Origin: Arthrobacter sp. QXT-31
GTDB taxonomy: Bacteria > Actinomycetota > Actinomycetes > Actinomycetales > Micrococcaceae
Assembly (NCBI RefSeq): GCF_001969265.1
Contig: NZ_CP019304.1
Location: 1,178,001 to 1,242,000 of the forward strand
Direction: 5' to 3'
DNA length: 64,000 nucleotides
In this document: one piece after another, positions 8,589 to 15,910 of the stretch
Layout: every line of letters begins with the position of its first letter
How positions within the stretch are numbered: position 1 is the stretch's first letter
The notes under the pieces: generated by a model
What the model saw: only the letters and a program-made list of their open reading frames with translations
The model's database searches: none
Told to the model about the DNA's origin: nothing
Made by a program: the position numbers and the translations under genes

Positions 8589-8880
8589 CGCCAAGGCGCC
8601 TCCCAGAGGAGAGCGCTCCACGCTTGTCGACACAGATTTCTGCAAAAAGGAGCTGCGGCTGACATGCTTTCCGCATAACGTTTGACGTTGAAAAAGTGCA
8701 GGAGGCGATGTCGCCCCGCTGGGGTGCGGTTACGTCCGGCTGAGTGGTGGAGTCCGCCACCCAGCCCCGCATGGATCAATCAACCACGGCAAACCACCGA
8801 AGAGAAGCAGCCCAACTCCCGTTGGTAGCGTCCAGCCTGAAAAATCCCGCCCTCAAACCCCGGGAGCTTGTACCGGGATC
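8589..8880. other. Intergenic region, no gene seen
   Basis: About 290 bases between the IS110 tail and the SufT-like gene. I see no supported ORF, hairpin terminator or promoter. It may be the left-over flank of the IS110 element. Confidence 0.4.
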
Positions 8881-9234
8881 CTAGAGTTTGAAGCCAAAGG
8901 TACGCATCTGTTCTCGGCCTTCTTCGGTGATTCGATCCGGTCCCCAGGGCGGCATCCAGACCCAGTTTAAACGCCATTCCTGGACAACGCCGTTCAGCGC
9001 TCTGCCAACCTGCTCCTCGATGACCTCGGCCAAAGGGCAGGCCGCCGAGGTCAACGTCATTGTGATCACCACTATGCTGCCCTGCCCATACTCAAGACTG
9101 TAAAGGAACCCGAGATCGACGACATTGGCTCCCAGTTCCGGGTCAAAAACCTCCTTGAGGGCTTCCTCCACATCCTCAAGGGGCGTCGGGACGGAGTTTG
9201 CTGCAGTTCTCGGGCTGATCTCTGCCTCAGACAC
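8881..9234 (-). CDS. SufT/MIP18-like metal-sulfur cluster assembly factor (DUF59)
   Basis: This 117-aa protein begins at GTG 9234 behind AAGGAACA. It has the DUF59 pattern: VEEALKEVFDPELGANVVDLGFLYSL (with the DPE motif), VVITMTLTSAACPLAEVIEEQV (the conserved Cys) and VWMPPWGPDRITEEGREQMRTFGF. Family members help mature Fe-S proteins and are normally the last gene of the suf operon. Here it stands alone beside mobile-element debris, and no other suf gene is in view, so it may be a second, displaced copy. An iron box lies about 260 bases upstream. Confidence 0.85.
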   Translation of the reverse strand: MSEAEISPRTAANSVPTPLEDVEEALKEVFDPELGANVVDLGFLYSLEYGQGSIVVITMTLTSAACPLAEVIEEQVGRALNGVVQEWRLNWVWMPPWGPDRITEEGREQMRTFGFKL

Positions 9235-9584
9235 TGTTCCTTCTTATGCCGTGGCACGCTGCTACCGCGTAGCGGCCGCAGCCCGGCGGGTACCCAAGGC
9301 GCCGGCCGTCCACTTCTGCAGTTTCTGCAGTCTGAACCTGAAATTGAGCAACTCCCAGCAGGGTGTCGCCCCGCGAGATTCGGCTGCACGTCGGGGACAA
9401 GATCCGCGTCGAGTGTCTACAAACAGGCTCTTCCATTACGTCATGCGCTTGTCATGTAGCTCAAACACTCCTGCTACAGTCTACTGCGAAGCAAGGTAAG
9501 CCTAACCTAAGCGACCACCATCCTGTGATCATAGTTTAAAAGCGGCTCCTTGAAAACACGCGTCCTCGGCACTGCTGTCCGGGG
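9235..9584. other. Intergenic region with an iron box
   Basis: A 350-base stretch with no supported ORF. It contains the IdeR-type site at 9492-9510 and ends near GGGGTCAGACGAGG at 9581, which resembles the GGGG start of Tn3-family terminal repeats. Confidence 0.45.
9492..9510. promoter_or_regulatory. IdeR/DtxR iron box (orphan or SufT-associated)
   Basis: CAAGGTAAGCCTAACCTAA matches the DtxR/IdeR consensus TTAGGTTAGGCTAACCTAA (either central base) at 16 of 19 positions. No intact rightward gene follows: the Tn3 remnant begins within 80 bases. The box may once have served a gene lost to insertion, or it may act leftward on the SufT-like gene. Confidence 0.7.
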
Positions 9585-9999
9585 TCAGACGAGGGTGTCG
9601 CGTACCCGTAGCGGCCGGTAGCCGGTGGGGCCGAGTTGGGCCAGGTCGCCTTCGATGTCGCCTTCGATGTCGACGTCGACGTCGGCGTCGACGTCGACGG
9701 CGCCGAAGAAGTCGATGTTCTCGCTGTGTGCCGGAGAGATGTGGGCAAGCACCTCTTCATCGATGCGCCGCCCGGTCCGGCGCATCGATTCCACTGCCAG
9801 GCCGTAGTATCCCGTTGTAAAGGTCACCACGGCGTTCGTGACAAGCGTGAGGCACCACTGCCTGTTCGGTTTGTTGTTCGAGGTGACGGGCCCGGATAGT
9901 GCCTTCATGGGCGTAGAGCAGATCCCGTTTCAGGGCGTGCAGTGACTCTCCTTTATTCAGTTGCAGCGAGATCTTGCGCCGGTAGGCCGGGTCGGCCAA
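9585..9999 (-). pseudogene. Tn3-family transposase C-terminal remnant, frameshifted
   Basis: Two overlapping minus-strand frames together read PAYRRKISLQLNKGESLHAL..LLYAHEGTIRARHLEQQTEQ, then WCLTLVTNAVVTFTTGYYGLAVESM..RRIDEEVLAHISPAHSENIDFFGA..DLAQLGPTGYRPLRV. This is the conserved C-terminus of Tn3-family TnpA. The frame changes near 9860-9870, so it is inactive. Only the last ~135 residues remain. Between FFGA and LAQLG there is an unusual Asp/Val-rich expansion coded by GTCGAC repeats. It ends next to the integrase tail. Confidence 0.85.
9660..9710. repeat. GTCGAC-type microsatellite inside the Tn3 remnant
   Basis: CCTTCGATGTCG occurs twice in tandem and is followed by repeated GACGTC/GTCGAC hexamers. 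On the minus strand it encodes a V-D-V-D-A-D tract and a duplicated DIEG. The family normally has a much shorter segment here. Confidence 0.7.
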
Positions 10000-10141
10000 C
10001 CAACCTCGTGCGCGAGGGCCACGACATCGTGCTCGTCGCCGAACTCATGGGCCACGCCCGGCCGGAGACCACCCGCCGCCACACAAAACCATCCGAAACC
10101 GACCGCCAAACTCCATCAACACCCTCCCCACCGACCGATAA
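10000..10141 (+). pseudogene. Tyrosine recombinase (integrase) C-terminal remnant, frameshifted
   Basis: The plus strand reads LVREGHDIVLVAELMGHARPETTRRHTKPSETDRQ, which carries the last catalytic box of tyrosine recombinases (ELMGHAR...TTRRH, where the nucleophile Tyr is usually at or just after this point). It then shifts frame to finish LPTDR and a TAA at 10139-10141. The N-terminal catalytic domain is missing. Adjacent Tn3 transposase and integrase fragments suggest one decayed transposon. Confidence 0.7.
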
Positions 10142-10353
10142 GTGCGGCGGGCACGGCAGGTTTCAGGCGTATCTGGATCCCATCCCTACTACATTCGCGT
10201 TTATGGGGCCCGGCCGCGTCGTCGGTAATGGTGTCGCCGGGCGGTCTGTTGATGTCTTCGTCGCCAGCGTGAGCGGCACAGGGCGTGCGGAGATGGCCCA
10301 CAAGAGACCGACGGCTGCCCCACCGGGCGCATGCCGCATCCCCGAATGGACAA
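10142..10353. other. Intergenic region, no gene seen
   Basis: About 210 bases between the integrase tail and the bfd iron box. Open frames here lack a ribosome binding site and family resemblance. Confidence 0.4.
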
Positions 10354-10372
10354 ATAGGTAAGGCTTCCCTAA
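10354..10372. promoter_or_regulatory. IdeR/DtxR iron box upstream of bfd-bfr
   Basis: ATAGGTAAGGCTTCCCTAA matches the 19-bp consensus TTAGGTTAGGCTAACCTAA at 15 positions and is itself nearly palindromic. It ends 28 bases before the bfd start. In mycobacteria IdeR activates iron-storage genes under high iron; similar control is expected here. Confidence 0.75.
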
Positions 10373-10400
10373 CCTTGGAACCCGGAGGAAGGAGGGCACC

Positions 10401-10604
10401 GTGATCGTCTGTCACTGCAAGGTCGTCAGCGACCGTGACATCCAGGCTGCCCTCGCTGACTGCGCCGGCTCGCTCGGGGCCGTCTGCCGCAGCACCGGGG
10501 CCGCCCAGGATTGCGGTTCCTGCATCTTTACGGTGAAGGCACTGCTGTGCCAGTATCGGGAGCAAGAACAAGCATTCCTGGAGGTCGACGGTGCAGCCAG
10601 CTAG
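10401..10604 (+). CDS. bfd: Bacterioferritin-associated ferredoxin
   Basis: This 67-aa protein starts at GTG 10401 behind a strong GGAGGAAGGAGGG site. The four [2Fe-2S] ligands are at C4 and C6 (CHC) and C38 and C41 (CGSC), the spacing of Bfd/BFD-like [2Fe-2S] domains. Bfd passes electrons to bacterioferritin haem to release stored iron. Its stop overlaps the bfr start by 14 bases, so the pair is translationally coupled, and an IdeR box precedes it. Iron-dependent control is therefore likely. Confidence 0.92.
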   Translation: MIVCHCKVVSDRDIQAALADCAGSLGAVCRSTGAAQDCGSCIFTVKALLCQYREQEQAFLEVDGAAS

Positions 10605-11082
10605 CCCACGGGTCACAGAGCTCCTCAACGACGCGCTCACCTTGGAGCTCACCGTCACGAACACCTACTTCCTCCACGCCCGGATGCTCGACAACTGGGC
10701 CCTCAGCACACTCGGCAAGGTTTTCTATGACCTGTCCATCGACGAGATGCGCGACGCCGACGACCTGATCAAACGGATCCTCCTGTTCGACGGCCATCCC
10801 AACCTACAGAAGCTGGGAGCCATCACCGTCGGAGAGACGGCGCAAGAGATGCTCTCCCTCGGGCTCGCCAGCGAGAAGGCGGCCGTTAAGCAGTTCAACG
10901 CCTCGGCGAAGGAGTGCCACGAGCTCGGTGACCATGGCACCGCCGCGGTTTTCGAGGAGATGGTCCGCGACGAGGAGAAGCACGTGGACTGGTTCGAGGG
11001 GCAGCTCGACGCGATCGAACGCGTCGGCGTCGAGGCGTACCTCGCCCAGCACATCGCGGCCGGCACCGGCCCGGAGGGCTGA
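10591..11082 (+). CDS. bfr: Bacterioferritin
   Basis: This 163-aa four-helix iron-storage protein aligns closely with E. coli Bfr (TYFLHARMLDNWALSTL, DEMRDADDLIKRILLFDG, RDEEKHVDWFE). The haem-ligand Met is M53. Ferroxidase ligands are E19, E52, E95, E128 and H131; the first-site His expected at position 55 (E. coli H54) is Asp here (DEMRDAD). That change could alter iron oxidation rate. It starts with GTG inside the bfd reading frame and should assemble into a 24-mer. bfd and the upstream iron box indicate iron-controlled expression. Confidence 0.93.
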   Translation: MQPASPRVTELLNDALTLELTVTNTYFLHARMLDNWALSTLGKVFYDLSIDEMRDADDLIKRILLFDGHPNLQKLGAITVGETAQEMLSLGLASEKAAVKQFNASAKECHELGDHGTAAVFEEMVRDEEKHVDWFEGQLDAIERVGVEAYLAQHIAAGTGPEG

Positions 11083-11287
11083 CCCGGCCGGCTGCCGGTC
11101 AGTCGATGCGGGAAGCGGCGCGACGTTAAGACCAAGATCGAGAAGACGGTTCCGAGACGACGGTCTGGACCGGGATACGAGCGTTCTTCATGCGTTGAGG
11201 CTTTTTGTCGGAGACGATTTGACTCCCATAGGAGCATCCGGACAGCGGTCGTCGAACGCTACCGGAACGACGACGCCCACGGCGAAA

Positions 11288-11590
11288 GAAACTGCCATCA
11301 AGACCAACGAGAGCAACGGCTCGTTCGACCTGCAGTCGCACCGCGGCGGCCGCGGCGAGTGGACGGAGGAGTCGCTGGAGGCCCACGTTCCGCTCCGTCA
11401 CCCGCAGATGATCGCCGAAGCCCACGAGTTCGGCCTGCCGGTGATCCCGTGGACCGTGAACACCACCGCGGACATGGCCAAGCTGATGGACCTCGGCGTG
11501 GACGGCATCATCATCACCGACTACCCCACCCGCCTGCGCACCCTCATGGCGGAACGCGGGTACAAGCTGCCGAAGGCTTACTCGCTGTAG
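11288..11590 (+). pseudogene. Glycerophosphodiester phosphodiesterase, internally deleted
   Basis: The frame contains the GDPD N-terminal catalytic motif FDLQSHRGGRGEWTEESLEA followed directly by the C-terminal part HPQMIAEAHEFGLPVIPWTVN, LGVDGIIITDYPTRLR and GYKLPKAYSL. In intact GDPD enzymes some 200 or more residues, including the metal-binding Glu/Asp region, lie between them. No start codon or signal peptide fits upstream. It is a remnant with an in-frame deletion and should not be active. Its start may be the signal-peptide stub at 6620, separated by the mobile island. Confidence 0.75.
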
Positions 11591-11679
11591 CTTCCAGCCA
11601 GAACGTACGACGGCGGGCTGTTCCCTTATGGGGGCGGCCCGCACTCTGCGGGCGGGCCGGGAAGCAGTCCCGGAACAGG

Positions 11680-12281
11680 TCAGTGTTGGTCAGCTGAGTG
11701 TTGGCCGGCGCCGACAGGTCCGCCGGTCGAGACCCAGGAGCCGAGGGGCTGAACGTCGACGTCCTGGTCCTCGTCTTCCGCACCGACGATAACGAGGCCC
11801 CTGGCCTGGTAGTTGGCGAGGGCAGCTGGTCCGTCGAGGGTGCAGGTGTGGACCCAAACCCTGGTGACCGGCGGAAGTTCGAACCGTTCCGAAAGTGACC
11901 AGGCCGCCTGAATCCCGTGTTCCAGGAGGCGTCCGCCGAGGCCGGGCCGATGGCTTGTTCCGTCAGGCCGAAGTAGCGGATCTCGATGTCCGTGCCCTGG
12001 TGGGCGGGCGTTGGGTGCAGGTGCACGTAGCCGAGGGGAACGCCTTCGCCGTAGAGGATCCAGAATTCAGCACCGGGGACACCTAGCTCGTCGGCCCATT
12101 GCTGCCTGGACCACTCGAGCCGGTCAGTCCAGTGCCATGGACCCCCGACCAGCCCGTAGAGGAACCGCGCGTACTCCGGGGACACGGCGACTGCCCGGTC
12201 CAACCGGACTTCCTCGGGAAAGGCCCGCGCCTCCTGTGTCGGCGGGGCAAGCGTTTCGAGCGTGGTCGTGGTGACTCTCAT
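11680..12281 (-). pseudogene. GNAT-family N-acetyltransferase, frameshifted
   Basis: Translation from ATG 12281 gives MRVTTTTLETLAPPTQEARA, then GEGVPLGYVHLHPTPAHQ and EIRYFGLTEQAIG. The frame then changes near 11953: the expected acetyl-CoA loop continues in another frame as GLGGRLLEHGIQAAW, VWVHTCTLDGPAALANYQARG and QDVDVQPLGSWVS, ending at 11680. One missing base (ATCGGCCC-GGCCTC) explains it. If the sequence is correct, the enzyme lacks the acetyl-CoA site and is inactive; a single-base assembly error is the alternative. Confidence 0.75.
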
Positions 12282-12411
12282 CGGGTCTTCTGTCTCCTGA
12301 AGGTTCGGGGTTGCTTGGTGCAGCAGGCAATATGCGCTGTTTCCACTTATTGTCTTCTACCCGGGCTGGCCCTACCGTGAAGTCACGGACAGCCCAAGGG
12401 CAGGTGCGGCC

Positions 12412-13983
12412 ATGCGAATTCTTCAGAGGTCATCGCGCCGCTGGCTGGTGTGCCTGCTGGCTTCAGGGCTGCTCACCGGCTCCGGCCTGCTGGCGCCGGT
12501 GCCTCCCGTGCCGCCGGAGCCTCCGCCGGTGGCAAGCGACGAGTCCTTCGCTTTGGTGGACGCCTTTCTGCAGGACCGGATTGATTCCATCGGGATTCCC
12601 GGTGCCGCGGTGGTCGTGGTCAGGGACGGCCGGCAGGTGCACGCCGCGGCTCTGGGCCGCGCCGATGACTCGGGGCGCGCGATGACTATCCAGTCGCCGG
12701 TGCTGCTCGCCTCTACCAGCAAGACCCTCACCACCATTGCCGTGATGCAGCAGGTGGAGGCCGGCAGGCTGCGGCTGGACGAGCCGGTGCGGACCTACCT
12801 GCCCTGGTTCATCTTGAAGGACAGCCGTTCAGCCGCGATCACCGTCCGCCATCTGCTGCACCAGACCAGCGGCATGGCGTCCACGGACACGGCATTCGAA
12901 GCCTCCAGCGCCCAGGGCCCGGCGGCCCTCGAGGACAGCGTGCGCGCCCTGTCGGATTCCGCTCTGGCCGGAACCCCCGGTGAATCGTTCCGCTATGCGA
13001 GCGCGAACTACAACATCCTTGGCCTCCTGGTGCAGACGGTAACCAACCAGCCGTTCGGGGAGTACATGGAGGAGAATGTCTTCGGGCCGCTGGCCATGGC
13101 GCACAGCCACACCGCGCGGTCAGCTGCCGAGGCGGACAACATGGCGGCCGGACATTCGCTGTGGTTTGGTTCTTTCTGGCGCCAGACCGATGTGCCTGCG
13201 CCCGCCGCCGGCGTACCCTCCAGCACCATGTACGCCTCGGCGGAGGACCTCGGGCGGGAGCTGATCGCACTCCTGAACAAGGGCCGGACCGGCAACGGCC
13301 GCATCCTCCGGCCGGAGAGTGTGGACGCCCTGCTCGAGCGGCGGACACGGGTTGATGATTTCACGGGGTACGCCATGGGCTGGTACACCCTCTCGCTGTC
13401 GGGATCCGCCGGGCCGGCTAATGGGGCGCTGCCGATGGTGGAGCACCAGGGCGAATGGGGCAACTCGCACACCTACGTGGCCATGGTCCCGTCCTCCGGC
13501 ATCGGATTCGCCCTGGTCATCAACGGCAATGACACCTCCGCCCCCTCGCGTCTGCGGGCAATAGATGCCAACGTCCTCCGGATACTCCACGGGCTTCCTC
13601 CGGAGCCTGCCGTGCTGGAGGAGGACTGGCTGCAGCGCTACAGCTGGGCGGTGGCGCTGGCGCTGCTGCTGGCGGAGCTGCTGAGCCTGTACCTGGCGCT
13701 CGCCGTCCTGCGGCGCCGGTCCGCAGCGGCCCGTCGCCCGTGCCGGCCCCTGGCCGGAGCAGTCGCCGCGCTCGCCCTCGACGCGTTCGTGCTGTGGCTG
13801 TGCTTCATCTATGCCCCGGCCCGGTTCGATACCAAGCTGCCCGTCATTGTCTACCAGTTTCCCGACGTCGGAATCACCCTGGTGCCGGCGCTCGCCCTGG
13901 CCCTCACCTGGCCGCTCGCGCGGACGGTCTGGCTGCTGTCCGAGGTGCGTGCCCGCTCACTGTCCCGATCGGCTGCTCCATAA
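12412..13983 (+). CDS. Membrane-anchored serine hydrolase (class C beta-lactamase/PBP fold)
   Basis: This 523-aa protein starts with a signal sequence or anchor (RRWLVCLLASGLLTGSGLL) and a Pro-rich linker, followed by a beta-lactamase domain at about residues 45-395. The catalytic SxxK is STSK at 101-104, the second motif is YASANYNILG, and VEHQGEWGNSH takes the place of the third motif. The C-terminal ~110 residues hold three hydrophobic segments. Proteins of this layout act outside the membrane on peptides or esters; the substrate is unknown. It is divergent from the GNAT pseudogene. Confidence 0.85.
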   Translation: MRILQRSSRRWLVCLLASGLLTGSGLLAPVPPVPPEPPPVASDESFALVDAFLQDRIDSIGIPGAAVVVVRDGRQVHAAALGRADDSGRAMTIQSPVLLASTSKTLTTIAVMQQVEAGRLRLDEPVRTYLPWFILKDSRSAAITVRHLLHQTSGMASTDTAFEASSAQGPAALEDSVRALSDSALAGTPGESFRYASANYNILGLLVQTVTNQPFGEYMEENVFGPLAMAHSHTARSAAEADNMAAGHSLWFGSFWRQTDVPAPAAGVPSSTMYASAEDLGRELIALLNKGRTGNGRILRPESVDALLERRTRVDDFTGYAMGWYTLSLSGSAGPANGALPMVEHQGEWGNSHTYVAMVPSSGIGFALVINGNDTSAPSRLRAIDANVLRILHGLPPEPAVLEEDWLQRYSWAVALALLLAELLSLYLALAVLRRRSAAARRPCRPLAGAVAALALDAFVLWLCFIYAPARFDTKLPVIVYQFPDVGITLVPALALALTWPLARTVWLLSEVRARSLSRSAAP

Positions 13984-14060
13984 CGGCCGTTTTGCGACGC
14001 CATAACGGCAATTTCGGAGCAGCCGATGAACATATACTGCTGGGTGAGCTTGGGGGTCTC

Positions 14061-14492
14061 TTGAAAATCGTGCTGTACGTTATCTGGGCACTGTTCGTTG
14101 CCGGCGCCGCTTACTCCATCGTCCACACGGTCAGAAAGACCAGGCGCCACGAACTGCGGACCGCTGACTGGCCCCGTGTGCAGGCCACCGTCACCGGCAG
14201 CCGGGACGGCTGGAGCGGCGGCACCGGCAACATGACGCGGAACCGCCGTTTCTGGCCCAGGTACCAGTTCATCGGCCCGCACGGAACGCCCTTCACCGGT
14301 GAATCCGAGGTCTCGTTTGCCGAGCAGCCCGTGCCGGGATCCCCGATAGAGGTGGCCTACAACCCGGCCAACCCCAACGAGTCATTCCACGTCTCCTCCC
14401 AGACGAGAACCACACTGGGCTGCCTGATAGCGTTCTTCGCAGTCTTCGCCGTCGTCCTGTTCTGGTTCATTGGCGTCTTTCCGCTGGGCTGA
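14061..14492 (+). CDS. DUF3592 domain-containing membrane protein
   Basis: This 143-aa protein has a TM helix at the N-terminus (LKIVLYVIWALFVAGAAYSI) and one at the C-terminus (LGCLIAFFAVFAVVLFWFIGVF), enclosing an extracytoplasmic beta-rich domain with WPRVQATVTGS, YQFIGPHGTPFTGE and GSPIEVAYNPANPNES, the DUF3592 signature. TTG at 14061 follows TTGGGGGTCTC and gives a natural N-terminus; the longer frame from 13740 overlaps the serine hydrolase. Function unknown. Confidence 0.75.
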   Translation: MKIVLYVIWALFVAGAAYSIVHTVRKTRRHELRTADWPRVQATVTGSRDGWSGGTGNMTRNRRFWPRYQFIGPHGTPFTGESEVSFAEQPVPGSPIEVAYNPANPNESFHVSSQTRTTLGCLIAFFAVFAVVLFWFIGVFPLG

Positions 14493-14647
14493 CCCTCTTC
14501 CCGCCACCCACCACAGAGAACCCGGAGCAACTTTGTGAAAAAGATTCCTCGCCGCCATATCTGGAGAGCTAAAAGGTCTCTTTGCCGCCCTGAGCCTCCT
14601 CGCCATTGACCACTCGGCGGCAGATGACACAGCAACAGGGGGATTTT

Positions 14648-15316
14648 GTGAGTAGCACGGCACGTCTCAACTCCAGGCAATACCGGGCTGGCGGTCGCCG
14701 ACAGAACATTCCGGTCGTTGCCGCTCTGCTGGCGGCCGGCCTTCTCCTGAGCGGCTGCACCGTGACGAGCGGGCCGAGGACGCCCACAACGACGGCGACC
14801 CTTGCCCCGGGTGCCTTCTCAACTCTCGATGAGGCCGGCGTGGAACAGATCAAGGCGAGCAAGACTGCGCGGCTGGACATGCGCTCCGGGACCTTGGAGA
14901 AGTCCGCCGTCAAGGTGGGCGCAGGCGAAGTTTTTGGGCCCGAGGTCAACACCAAGGGCGCAGGCAAGATCGATCTCACGATTGTGGGACCGACCGGGGA
15001 GATCACCGCGCAGACGGACAGGCTCCGCTTTCTTTCCGGGAAAACCCGGACGGACTTCAGTTCCGTCACGTACTTCCTGACCGCCGGATCCGCGGAGGAG
15101 CTCTCCGAGCTCATCCGTGACGGGGTCAAGCGCTACGGCATTGATAATGAATCCGCCGAAAACTGGATCACCTCCACCGAGCGGGATCCTGGCGGCAAGA
15201 GCGACTTCTCCATTCAGCCGGGCTACGCCACGGGCCTGTTGGTGAACTACGACCTTCGCTACGACGGTTCCAAGGACGTGCAGGTCATCATCGTCCACGT
15301 CATGCCGGTCCCCTGA
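14648..15316 (+). CDS. Secreted lipoprotein, LppX/LprG-like layout
   Basis: This 222-aa protein starts at GTG 14648 (after AGGGGGATTTT; an ATG at 14606 is the upstream alternative). It has a positively charged N-terminus, a hydrophobic stretch (VVAALLAAGLLLSGC) and a lipobox LLSGC, so it should be lipidated and anchored outside the membrane. The mature part includes KASKTARLDMRSGTLE and GKIDLTIVGPTGEITAQTDRL, beta-strand-rich and somewhat like mycobacterial LppX/LprG lipid carriers, but similarity is weak. No partner gene is adjacent. Confidence 0.7.
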   Translation: MSSTARLNSRQYRAGGRRQNIPVVAALLAAGLLLSGCTVTSGPRTPTTTATLAPGAFSTLDEAGVEQIKASKTARLDMRSGTLEKSAVKVGAGEVFGPEVNTKGAGKIDLTIVGPTGEITAQTDRLRFLSGKTRTDFSSVTYFLTAGSAEELSELIRDGVKRYGIDNESAENWITSTERDPGGKSDFSIQPGYATGLLVNYDLRYDGSKDVQVIIVHVMPVP

Positions 15317-15344
15317 ACCGGGGCCTTCTGAACCCCGACTCCTC

Positions 15345-15680
15345 TTATCGGCTTTCGTAGGCTCCGGTTCCGGCGTCGGTCTTGCCCACCGTGAAGAGGA
15401 ATGCGGAGTCCTCCTCGGCTTCGACGCTGTACAGTCCGTCCGGGACGATCAGCAGGTCCCCGGGCTTTCCCTGCCACGATGCTTCGTCGGACAGGAGCCG
15501 GATGCATCCGTGGAGGACGAAGAGGGTTGCCTCCCCGGGGTTCAGGTGCTCGCTGTGCTGGACGCCGGCCTTCATGGCAATCACTGTTTGGCGGAGTACC
15601 TTCTCATGACCGCCGAAGACGGTGTCTGCCGCCCGCCCGTTGGGAGAGGCGACGGCGGCCTCGAGCTGCTGCCTTGCCAA
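15345..15680 (-). CDS. Small cupin-domain protein, 5' end possibly frameshifted
   Basis: This is a single-domain cupin: VLRQTVIAMKAGVQHSEHLNPGEATLFVLHGCIRLLSDE and GDLLIVPDGLYSVEAEEDSAFLFTV. The open frame permits only a TTG start at 15680 (111 aa). An ATG at 15705 is one base out of frame: removing one base would give MQKLSIDALARQQLEAA, the usual beginning of this family. Either the TTG is used or a +1 base has crippled initiation. These cupins often act as small-ligand binders or sensors; function unknown. Confidence 0.75.
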   Translation of the reverse strand: MARQQLEAAVASPNGRAADTVFGGHEKVLRQTVIAMKAGVQHSEHLNPGEATLFVLHGCIRLLSDEASWQGKPGDLLIVPDGLYSVEAEEDSAFLFTVGKTDAGTGAYESR

Positions 15681-15801
15681 GGCGTCGATCGATAATCTTC
15701 TGCATGAAGTTACGGTACCCAGATGCCGTTCTAGTAAACGGTCTTGCCAGAACGGTATCCGGTGGCTTCCGCCGGAGCCACTGAACCTCGGCGCCGGTTT
15801 A

Positions 15802-15844
15802 CCAAAAACGGCCGCCTGATTGCGTCTCCAGCGGCCATTTTTGG
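15802..15844. terminator. Bidirectional hairpin terminator
   Basis: Arms CCAAAAACGGCCGC and GCGGCCATTTTTGG pair over 14 bp with one mismatch, giving A-rich and T-rich outer flanks on both strands. It lies just past the end of the 2-hydroxyacid dehydrogenase gene. Confidence 0.65.
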
Positions 15845-15876
15845 CGATTCGTCGCGCGGCGGAGCCTGGCTTTCGG

Positions 15877-15899
15877 CAGGCTCAACCAGCGGGACCCGG
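15877..15899. repeat. Short dispersed repeat, copy 1
   Basis: The segment CAGGCTCAACCAGCGGGACC followed by CGG recurs with two changes at 48269-48291. Both copies are intergenic and next to related TTTCGACAAGCTC or CCCGACAGGCTC text. The function is not known. Confidence 0.5.
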
Positions 15900-15910
15900 T
15901 TTCGACAAGC

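Noticed and set aside
9660..9710. Short repeats that could suggest a CRISPR array
   Set aside because: Hexamer and 12-bp tandem repeats without spacers, inside a transposase remnant. No CRISPR-like repeat-spacer pattern is seen anywhere in the window.
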